Assembly: GCA_951813855.1 (NCBI GenBank)
Contig: OX638380.1
Location: 3,612,876 to 3,676,875 of the forward strand
Direction: 5' to 3'
Length of the DNA: 64,000 nucleotides
From: an uncultured Verrucomicrobiae bacterium
GTDB taxonomy: Bacteria > Verrucomicrobiota > Verrucomicrobiia > Limisphaerales > AAA164-E04
Shown here: positions 57,459 to 64,000 of the stretch, piece after piece
Layout of the letters: every line of letters starts with the position of its first letter
Numbering within the stretch: the stretch's first letter is position 1
Translations under genes and position numbers: made by a program
Notes under the pieces: generated by a model
Seen by the model: only the letters and a program-made list of their open reading frames with translations
Databases searched by the model: none
Told to the model about the DNA's origin: nothing

Positions 57459-58724
57459 TTAGCGCACCGCGGCCTTAGGTTTGATATCGAAGCACAACAG
57501 TTTGTCCCGATCGCGCAACAGGAGCCGGCCGTTGGCGATAACAGGATGGGGCCAGCTGCTCAACCGGCTGCGGTCCGGTTGGTCGAAACGACCCTTTTCG
57601 ACGTATAATTCGGGATTCGCTTCGATTAAGGCGATCGGGCCTTTTTCGCTGCGCAGATAGAGATGGCCGTCGGCGTAACTGAGCGACCCTTTGCCGACGC
57701 TGCGTTCTTCCCAAGCGACGTCGCCGGTTTCCAATTCCAGGCACACGATCGAATTCCGATTGGTGGCGTAGACATGGTTTCCGATCAGAATGACTCCTCC
57801 GTGATGGTTTTCGAGTTCCCTGTTGGCGTAGCGCTCCGAGGCGGAGAATTGGCCATCGGTTTTCTTGATCTCGAAGAGGTTGCAGCCGATGCCATAGGCC
57901 GAAGTTACGAAGATCAAATTATCGCGACAGATTGGGGTGGGGATAACGGCGGTTTTGCCGGAGCGGTCGATGCGCCAAAGCAACTTCCCGGTTTCGGGGA
58001 CGATGCCGGCCAGGGTTTCCCCGGTTAATACGATGTATTGTTCGGTGTCGTGAATCGTGGTTTTGACGATGGAAGCGTAGGCGGCCCGGTCGACGAGGTC
58101 TTTGGTTCGCCAGACTAATTCGCCCGTTTTGCGGTCCAGACAGGCGACCGTTCCCTGGTCACCGCCGGGAGTGCAAAGGATCCGGTTCCCGTCGACCAAG
58201 ATCGATTCGGAAAAGCCCCAATGGGACATCATTCGGCCGTTGAGATCGTCTTGCAGGTGTTTTTGCCAATGAATCTTTCCGGTTTGGGCGTCGAGCCGAG
58301 TCAACTGTCCCTTGGATCCCAAGGTGAACAGCTCGCCGTTATCGAAAGTGGGCGTGGACCTGGGGCCGTGGGGATAACCGATTTTCCGTTCGGCATTGGA
58401 GGTCTTGACTTCCCAAATCAAGGAACCGTCGGTTTCGTTCAAGGCCCAGCAAACTTCGTCTTCCTCTCGATAGCTCATGCCGAAGATTTTACCGTCGGCG
58501 ACCGAGGGAGTTGAGTACCCTTCGTCAAGACCGGTTTGTTTCCAAAGCAAGGTGGGACCGTTCTCGGGCCATGCCTTGAGCAATCCGGTTTCCGACGATT
58601 TGCCGTCGCGCTGAACGCCGCGCCATTGCGGCCAAGCTTCCGCGAAACTCGAACAAACTGCCGTGATCATAAATGATCCGGCCAGCAACACGGCGAGGGA
58701 GCGATGGGGAAAGGTGGTGTTCAT
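57459..58724 (-). CDS. PQQ-like beta-propeller repeat protein, exported
   Basis: The product of about 421 residues has a Sec signal peptide (LAVLLAGSFMITAVCSSFAE) and then WPQWRGVQRDGKSSETGLLK, the usual opening of PQQ-like repeat proteins of the PVC group. Tryptophan-docking repeats follow (VCWALNETDGSLIWEVKTS, QLTRLDAQTGKIHWQKHL, VACLDRKTGELVWRTKDL, and IVCLELETGDVAWEERSVG), giving about seven or eight propeller blades. Catalytic residues of PQQ dehydrogenases are not evident, so this is probably a binding or assembly protein. ATG at 58724 is preferred because it starts just before the signal peptide. It heads a two-gene unit with the sugar isomerase. Confidence 0.87.
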   Translation of the reverse strand: MNTTFPHRSLAVLLAGSFMITAVCSSFAEAWPQWRGVQRDGKSSETGLLKAWPENGPTLLWKQTGLDEGYSTPSVADGKIFGMSYREEDEVCWALNETDGSLIWEVKTSNAERKIGYPHGPRSTPTFDNGELFTLGSKGQLTRLDAQTGKIHWQKHLQDDLNGRMMSHWGFSESILVDGNRILCTPGGDQGTVACLDRKTGELVWRTKDLVDRAAYASIVKTTIHDTEQYIVLTGETLAGIVPETGKLLWRIDRSGKTAVIPTPICRDNLIFVTSAYGIGCNLFEIKKTDGQFSASERYANRELENHHGGVILIGNHVYATNRNSIVCLELETGDVAWEERSVGKGSLSYADGHLYLRSEKGPIALIEANPELYVEKGRFDQPDRSRLSSWPHPVIANGRLLLRDRDKLLCFDIKPKAAVR

Positions 58725-58946
58725 AAATGCCAAGACGCCATTAATAAGGAGGCCGGTTACCACTTTCGAGGATTAATCTCGACTTCGCTCGCCGAGAACT
58801 CCATGGTGCCGGCCGAGTCGCCCGGCGCGATTAACTGGCTTTTCAGAATTACCGGTTTTTGATTTATACTGCTTCGCACGGCTGGATGAGGCCTGAACCG
58901 AACGGCGTTTTTCGGAAACTCGGAACCGCCCACCGCCGGATTTGCG

Positions 58947-60002
58947 ATGTTGGTTGGAAAAATCATGAGAAGATTCGTTGACCTATTTCACTTGTCGATT
59001 TGGGTGTTCGGGTTGCCGCTGGCCGGTTTCGGCGACGAGCTCGGCGAACGGTTGAAGTTGTTCGGAAAGCCGTTGCATTCGACCGTGCACGTTCCTCGAT
59101 CGGCACTGGAAACGCTGCGCGTGGAATTGGGCCGAGTACTTTATCACGATAATCGCTTGAGCCGGGACGATTCGATTTCCTGCAATTCCTGTCACGACAC
59201 TCAGGCCTTCGGGGTGGACGGCAAGCGGTTTTCGGTCGGGTTCGACAATCATCTGACCGGACGCAATTCACCCACCAGTTTCAACGCCTTCATGCACATT
59301 GCGCAGTTTTGGGACGGCCGGGAACCGACCGTAGAGGAACAAGCCAAGGGCCCGATCTTAGCGGCCGGCGAGATGGCGATGCCTTCGAGCGACGAAGTCG
59401 TCAAGAAACTCGACGGCATCCCGGGATATCGCGACTTGTTCCAGGCGGCCTTTCCCAAAAGTGAACCTCCCATCACCTACGATAACGTCGGCACGGCTAT
59501 CGGTGCCTATGAACGCCTCTTCGTGACCCCGGGGCGGTTCGACCGGCTGCTCGCCGGTGACGAATCGGCTCTGACCGCCCAGGAAAAGCGAGGACTGGAG
59601 AAATTCGTCACCTTCGCTTGCACGACTTGCCATGTAGGTCCGTTGGTCGGCGGCACGATGTATCAGAAACTCGGATTGGTGAAACCGTGGCCGAATCAGA
59701 AAGATCAAGGACGGTTCGATCTGACCGGCAAGGAAGAGGACCGCATGTTTTTCAAGGTGCCTTCGTTGCGTAACGTCGCCGAGACCGGTCCCTGGTTTCA
59801 TGACGGTTCGGCCGAGACCTTGGAGGAGGCCATTCGGATGATGGGACGTCACCAGTTGGGACTGGAACTGGAGGAAGGAGATATCGCCGATCTCAAGGCT
59901 TTTCTCGGCAGTCTGACGGGCGAGCTCGACGAATCGGTAGCGGCGGCTCCGAAAACCTTTCCGGGCGTTACGGCGGAACCGGCGACTCCGGATTTCGAGT
60001 GA
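58947..60002 (+). CDS. Di-haem cytochrome c peroxidase (MauG/CcpA family)
   Basis: The 351-residue exported protein has two haem c sites: SCNSCHDTQAFGVDG in the N-terminal and CTTCHVGPLVGG in the C-terminal domain. FKVPSLRNVAETGPWFHDGS and the late Met in MMGRHQLG fit the conserved peroxidase pattern. ATG at 58965 is an alternative that starts immediately before the signal peptide (RRFVDLFHLSIWVFGLPLAG). The family reduces hydrogen peroxide or oxidises other substrates in the periplasm. The stop overlaps the start of the next gene by four bases (GTGA), so the pair is coupled. The C-terminus is a short proline/alanine tail. Confidence 0.92.
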   Translation: MLVGKIMRRFVDLFHLSIWVFGLPLAGFGDELGERLKLFGKPLHSTVHVPRSALETLRVELGRVLYHDNRLSRDDSISCNSCHDTQAFGVDGKRFSVGFDNHLTGRNSPTSFNAFMHIAQFWDGREPTVEEQAKGPILAAGEMAMPSSDEVVKKLDGIPGYRDLFQAAFPKSEPPITYDNVGTAIGAYERLFVTPGRFDRLLAGDESALTAQEKRGLEKFVTFACTTCHVGPLVGGTMYQKLGLVKPWPNQKDQGRFDLTGKEEDRMFFKVPSLRNVAETGPWFHDGSAETLEEAIRMMGRHQLGLELEEGDIADLKAFLGSLTGELDESVAAAPKTFPGVTAEPATPDFE

Positions 60003-61090
60003 CTCCGCCGCCTAAGCTGCACATCCCGGGGCCCGTTGAAGTCAATGAACGGACTTTACGCGCCTTTCGGTCGCCGATAATCGGTCATCGGAGCGAAGAT
60101 TTTCGTCGCCTTTACGGCGGTATCCAACCGGGACTCCAACGACTGTTCGCTACGGAAAGACCGGTTTTCCTGAGCACGTCTTCGGCTTGGGGCGTGATGG
60201 AGGGAGCGTTGCGTAACTTGGCTCGGGGAACGGCGCTTTGTTGCATGTGCGGTGCCTTTTCGGACAAGTGGCTGGACGTGGCCCGGCGTTGTGGATTGGA
60301 AGCCGAACCGCTACAGGTTCCCTGGGGTTTGTCGGTGCTACCCGAGCAGGTGGACTCGAGACTGGCGTCGGGCCGTTACGACCTGGTGACCTTGGTGCAT
60401 AACGAAACTTCGACCGGAGTCATGAATCCCTTGGCCGATATCATGACCTTGAAAGCCCGTTATCCGGACGTGCTGTTCGTGGTGGACGCGGTTAGTTCTT
60501 TTTCTGCCGTGCCGACTCCTTTCGACGAACTCGGCATCGATGTTTTACTGACGGGCAGTCAGAAGGCCTTGGCGTTGCCTCCGGGATTGAGCCTGTTCGT
60601 CGTTTCCCCGGCGGCGCTCGAACGGGCGGAGTCGATTGCCGGTCGCGGATACTATTTCGATTTTCTCGAATTCCAGAAGAACGCGGAACGGAACATGACG
60701 CCTAGCACTCCTTCGATTGGCCATCTCTACGCCTTGCGTTCGAAACTGGAGGAAATCTTTGAAGAGGGGCTGCCGGCGCGTTACTGTCGGCATCGGCAAT
60801 TGGCCGAATCGACTTGGCGTTGGGCGGAGGATCGCGAGTTCGCCCTGTATCCCGATTCGTCTTGCCGGTCGTTGACGCTGACCTGCGTCGATAACGGCGC
60901 TCGTGAGGCGGGACGGCGGGTGGATCCGGATCGATTTCGGGAATTGGTCCGGCAGGAGGGCGTTCTGATCGACGGCGGGTATGGCCGAATCAAGGGAGTG
61001 ACCTTTCGCCTGTCCCATATGGGCGACGAGACCCCGGAGTCCATGACCCGACTCTACCTGGCACTTGACAAGGCTTTGAGTCGTTTGTAG
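59999..61090 (+). CDS. Class V aminotransferase (serine-glyoxylate / alanine-glyoxylate type)
   Basis: The 363-residue protein starts with GTG overlapping the previous stop. It has the class V fold: LHIPGPVEVNERTLRAF, IIGHRSEDFRRLY, VTLVHNETSTGVMNPL, VVDAVSSFSAVP (Asp for the pyridine nitrogen) and LTGSQKALALPPGLSLFVVS, where the Lys binds PLP. The motif order is that of SgaA/AGXT-like enzymes, which use small amino acids and glyoxylate or pyruvate; 2-aminoethylphosphonate or purine-derived ureidoglycolate pathways are also possible. It sits in one unit with the peroxidase upstream and the BI-1 gene 35 bases downstream. Confidence 0.9.
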   Translation: MTPPPKLHIPGPVEVNERTLRAFRSPIIGHRSEDFRRLYGGIQPGLQRLFATERPVFLSTSSAWGVMEGALRNLARGTALCCMCGAFSDKWLDVARRCGLEAEPLQVPWGLSVLPEQVDSRLASGRYDLVTLVHNETSTGVMNPLADIMTLKARYPDVLFVVDAVSSFSAVPTPFDELGIDVLLTGSQKALALPPGLSLFVVSPAALERAESIAGRGYYFDFLEFQKNAERNMTPSTPSIGHLYALRSKLEEIFEEGLPARYCRHRQLAESTWRWAEDREFALYPDSSCRSLTLTCVDNGAREAGRRVDPDRFRELVRQEGVLIDGGYGRIKGVTFRLSHMGDETPESMTRLYLALDKALSRL

Positions 61091-61125
61091 AAAGATACCG
61101 GAGTTTGATTTAACTCGGCTGAACT

Positions 61126-61845
61126 ATGAGAAGCGGCAATCCAGTATTAAGAGCAGAAACCTTCGCCGGAGTTCGGGTGTCTTCCGTGAGCGATCGGATG
61201 ACGATCGAGGGGACGACGTACAAGTCCATCGCTTTGTTGTTATTCGTGTTCTGCGGAACCATGTTCACTTGGAGCGCGGAAGTGTCGCTGGGGTGGACTC
61301 TGGCCGGAGCTTTCGGCGGCTTGATTGTGGCGATGGTGACAATTTTCAAGCATTCGTGGGCTCCTTTTACCGCGCCGCTTTACGCCGTATTGGAAGGACT
61401 TTTCCTGGGCGGGATTTCGTTCTATTGCGAACGGCACTTTCCCGGGATCGTATTCAATGCCGTATGCCTGACCTTCGGCACGCTTTTCTGCATGTTGTTG
61501 GCCTATCAAGTCGGTTTGATTAAAGTGACCCAAAAATTCCGCATGGGGGTCGTGGCGGCCACGGGCGCGATCTTTTTGGTCTATATGGTATCGATTGTGC
61601 TCAGTCTCTTCGGGACGCAAATGCCGTTCATCCACGATGCAGGCCCTATCGGTATTGGGATCAGCTTGTTCATCGTCGTCATCGCCGCCCTCAATCTTGC
61701 GCTGGATTTCGATTTGATCGAACAGGGAGCGGCCCAAGGCGCTCCCAAGTATATGGAATGGTTCGGCGCCTTCGCGCTTTTGGTGACGTTGGTTTGGCTT
61801 TACTTGGAGATTTTGCACTTGTTGATGAAACTCCGGCAAGAGTAG
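61126..61845 (+). CDS. Bax inhibitor-1/YccA-family membrane protein
   Basis: The 239-residue protein has seven membrane helices and the family's late acidic signature: NLALDFDLIEQGAAQGAPKY. The opening MRSGNPVLRAETFAG is the usual cytoplasmic start of the bacterial YccA/YbhL-like group with PVL and F motifs. Bacterial members are proton-sensitive calcium-leak channels or modulate membrane proteases; the exact role here is unknown. It is the third gene of a run starting at 58947. ATG at 61126 is the likely start; no strong ribosome binding site is seen. Confidence 0.92.
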   Translation: MRSGNPVLRAETFAGVRVSSVSDRMTIEGTTYKSIALLLFVFCGTMFTWSAEVSLGWTLAGAFGGLIVAMVTIFKHSWAPFTAPLYAVLEGLFLGGISFYCERHFPGIVFNAVCLTFGTLFCMLLAYQVGLIKVTQKFRMGVVAATGAIFLVYMVSIVLSLFGTQMPFIHDAGPIGIGISLFIVVIAALNLALDFDLIEQGAAQGAPKYMEWFGAFALLVTLVWLYLEILHLLMKLRQE

Positions 61846-61924
61846 GCGGCTCGCCCCGGTTGCGGGCGAACCGTCGAACTTAACGACTTGGGAGCCTGTT
61901 CGCGGTCGCCGACCCGGTTTTCGA

Positions 61925-64000
61925 ATGGTCATGGTGGGCAAATGGCGAATTGGGGTCGGCTTCGGCTTGGTTTTGGCTTTGGCGGTCCTTGGGCCCCTGC
62001 GCGGCGAACGGCCCGGTTGGGAATCGCTTTTATCCCGCCATTGCTTTGGTTGCCACGGTCTGGAAAAGACGAAGGGAGGATTGAATCTGCTGGAGTTGGC
62101 CGCGCAGCAGCCGTTGGTCCAAAATCGGGACCGGTGGAATCAGGTCATTAACGTCGTCACCGCCGGCGATATGCCGCCCGAGGGCGAAGCCGAACTGAAA
62201 CCGGATCAACGCCGGTCGCTGCTTCAGGCGTTGGATCGGGAATTGAACCATTTCGATTATTCGACGGTCGACGATCCGGGATTCGAGCCCGCACGGCGGT
62301 TGACTCACCGCGAGTATGATCGAACGGTAAGCGATCTGTTCGATTTTTCCCTTACGCCGACGGACCGGTTCCCGCTCGATTTGACCGGTTCCAGCGGATT
62401 CGAGAATTCTGCCAACACCCTGTTTCTGCCGCCTTCCCTGATGGAGCGTTATATCGCGGCGGCCGAGCGGGTCGTGGCGACGGTGTTCGCGAGCGGTATG
62501 GAAGGCGGGGAAGTCCGGGCGAAACTTTGGAAACTGGCCGGCCGGGAACCGCCCGCCGGCGGCACGGCGGAAAGCGACGCCCGAGCGTTGCTCGAAGCGT
62601 TTTTGTGGCGTGCCTATCGGCGATCGCCCACGGAACGGGAACTCGCCGGGGCGATGGATTTGTATCGGAAGATTCGTTCGGCCGGCGAGGAGCCGGCCGC
62701 TTTCGAAACGGCCGTGTTGCGGGTAGTTCAATCCGCCTTGATCGCTCCCCAGTTTCTCCTGCGGTTGGAGCGGGGACGTTCGACGGAAGAACCTTGGCGG
62801 GTCACGGATCACGAATTGGCGGCTCGCCTGTCCTATTTTCTTTGGGCGTCTTTGCCCGACGACGAGTTGTTCGTTGCCGCGAAGCGCGGGGGATTGCACG
62901 ATTCGGAAACGCTGCGGCGGCAAGTCGAGCGGATGTTGCGGGATCCGAAATCCGAAGCGCTCGGTTCGCTGTTTGCCGCGCAGTGGCTCGGGTTCCGGTA
63001 TATCGGCAATCGCGTGCGGTTGGATCCGATCGATAACCCTTGGTGTACCGACACTTTGATGAACGCCATGCGCCGGGAATCGGAACTTTTTTTCGCCTCG
63101 TTGGTCCGGGACAACGGGACGTTGGACGATTTCATCGACGCCCGGCATACCTACCTCAACGAAGAGTTGGCCCGGGAAATTTACGACATCGAAGACGTCC
63201 GTGGGCCCGAGATGAGAAAGTATCGGCTCCAGGATCCGAACCGGGGCGGCATTCTGACCCACGGCAGTTTGATGGCGATCACTTCCAACTACAAGGAGAC
63301 CAGTCCGATCAAGCGGGGCAATTGGATATTGGAGACGCTGTTGGGGCGTCCCTTGCCGCCGCCTCCGCCCAACGCCGGCGCCTTCAGCGAGGAGGTCGAA
63401 GAAGACGATTCCCTGACCTTTCGCCAGAAAGTCGAATTGCATTCGAGCCGGTCCCAATGCCGGAGTTGCCATAGCTTGATCGATCCTCTCGGTTTCAGCC
63501 TGGAGAATTTCGATTACTTCGGGCGCTGGCGCGACAGCTACCTGGTGAGGGTGGTTGAACGCCGGGACCGGGAAGTTCTCTCGTTGACCGAAGCCATGCG
63601 TTCGCTCGCCTGGCAGGACTTGGACGAGAGAATCGCCGACCTCGATTCGGGGCCGAAGGAACGGCGGGCCATGCGGGAACAATTGCAGGCGTTACGGCAG
63701 GCGAACGAAACGGTTTTGGAGCTCAAATTGACGAAAGAATACAGTCCGGCACGGCAAAACCGTTTGATCAGGTTGCTGCGCCGCTTGGATATCGACCCGG
63801 AAAACTCCGAACTGTCGGCCCTGTTTTTTCAGGCGATCAAAAAGATCCGGGAATTGCCCCAGGAGCGGTTGGATGCCCGGATCGACCGGTTGGAACCGGA
63901 ACCGGAGGAACGTTCCGAGATCGCCGAAGTCCTTTGGGAGTTTCGCCGCCTGCCGGAAGAAGATTTGGTCGAAGAATTGGCCCGATACGAGGTTCACGAC
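61925..64000 (+). CDS. Planctomycete-type cytochrome protein (DUF1587/1592/1588), 3' end outside the window
   Basis: The frame is open from ATG 61925 to the window edge (692 codons, partial). After a signal peptide (VGFGLVLALAVLGPLRG) comes a haem c site (SRHCFGCHGLEKTKGGLNLL) of the PSCyt group, then DUF1587 (RRLTHREYDRTVSDLF), DUF1595, DUF1592 (DHELAARLSYFLWASLPDDE) and DUF1588 (CRSCHSLIDPLGFSLENFD). Such proteins are typical of Planctomycetota and Verrucomicrobiota and thought to serve extracellular or periplasmic oxidation. After FDYFGRWRDSY the usual short loop before DUF1585 is replaced by at least 150 charged, helical residues (RAMREQLQALRQANETVLEL and following) with no recognised domain. 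ATG at 61931 is an alternative start. Confidence 0.88.
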   Translation, partial: MVMVGKWRIGVGFGLVLALAVLGPLRGERPGWESLLSRHCFGCHGLEKTKGGLNLLELAAQQPLVQNRDRWNQVINVVTAGDMPPEGEAELKPDQRRSLLQALDRELNHFDYSTVDDPGFEPARRLTHREYDRTVSDLFDFSLTPTDRFPLDLTGSSGFENSANTLFLPPSLMERYIAAAERVVATVFASGMEGGEVRAKLWKLAGREPPAGGTAESDARALLEAFLWRAYRRSPTERELAGAMDLYRKIRSAGEEPAAFETAVLRVVQSALIAPQFLLRLERGRSTEEPWRVTDHELAARLSYFLWASLPDDELFVAAKRGGLHDSETLRRQVERMLRDPKSEALGSLFAAQWLGFRYIGNRVRLDPIDNPWCTDTLMNAMRRESELFFASLVRDNGTLDDFIDARHTYLNEELAREIYDIEDVRGPEMRKYRLQDPNRGGILTHGSLMAITSNYKETSPIKRGNWILETLLGRPLPPPPPNAGAFSEEVEEDDSLTFRQKVELHSSRSQCRSCHSLIDPLGFSLENFDYFGRWRDSYLVRVVERRDREVLSLTEAMRSLAWQDLDERIADLDSGPKERRAMREQLQALRQANETVLELKLTKEYSPARQNRLIRLLRRLDIDPENSELSALFFQAIKKIRELPQERLDARIDRLEPEPEERSEIAEVLWEFRRLPEEDLVEELARYEVHD

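Noticed and set aside
62030..63682. Long open frame of 550 codons on the minus strand
   Set aside because: It is the antisense shadow of the GC-rich cytochrome gene at 61925, which has clear haem and DUF1592/1588 motifs.
1..64000. CRISPR arrays, phage genes or a replication origin
   Set aside because: No regularly spaced repeats, phage structural genes, dnaA-like boxes or integrase genes were seen.

Overview
The window looks like a chromosomal segment from a bacterium of the Planctomycetota/Verrucomicrobiota (PVC) group or a close relative. The grounds are family content: a planctomycete-type DUF1587/1592/1588 cytochrome protein, a secreted sulfatase, a Tat-exported sugar isomerase/epimerase next to a PQQ-repeat protein, Rhodopirellula-type (ISAzo13) transposases, and an IS10-, IS66-, IS30- and IS1634-rich background. 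This is inference from gene families, not a phylogenetic placement. The heavy load of nested and decaying insertion sequences would fit a host-associated or recently bottlenecked genome.

Layout. 1-14.5 kb is a pile of insertion sequences inside one another; several can be delimited to the base from terminal inverted repeats and target-site duplications. 14.7-16.7 kb is an intact IS66 element with a perfect 8-bp duplication. 16.8-28.6 kb is the most interesting locus: three paralogous 95-residue proteins and a STAS-domain protein, then a 2336-residue fully reducing mono-modular type I polyketide synthase and an 830-residue thioester reductase-sulfotransferase fusion. 28.6-31 kb is decayed sequence split by a broken ISAzo13 element. 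31.4-44.0 kb is ordinary chromosome: tRNA-Ser(GGA), a HAD hydrolase, succinate dehydrogenase sdhCAB, a TIGR03032-type protein, a three-gene set (BtaA-like aminocarboxypropyl transferase, GNAT-like protein, haem-oxygenase-like di-iron protein) and a DegT-type aminotransferase. 44.1-51.6 kb has an MsbA-like ABC exporter, a LysM lipoprotein with two small membrane-anchored proteins, an aldo/keto reductase and a sulfatase. 51.8-56.4 kb is a second IS island with a DruA-domain/ISAs1 fusion transposase inside a broken IS1634. 56.5-64 kb is PVC-style catabolic and periplasmic genes: sugar isomerase, PQQ-repeat protein, di-haem peroxidase, class V aminotransferase, BI-1/YccA protein, and the start of a DUF1592 cytochrome protein that runs off the window.

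How the genes may work together. The PKS carries KS-AT-DH-(structural region)-ER-KR-ACP and no thioesterase, so it could build a saturated acyl chain iteratively on its own ACP. The next gene could release that chain reductively and sulfate a hydroxyl, giving a sulfated fatty alcohol or lipid. The three 95-residue proteins and the STAS protein sit in the same direction directly upstream with good ribosome binding sites, suggesting accessory or regulatory subunits. Informal names used below: element M (744-aa transposase), element D (a split DDE transposase) and element H (a transposase with an HCxxCC motif).
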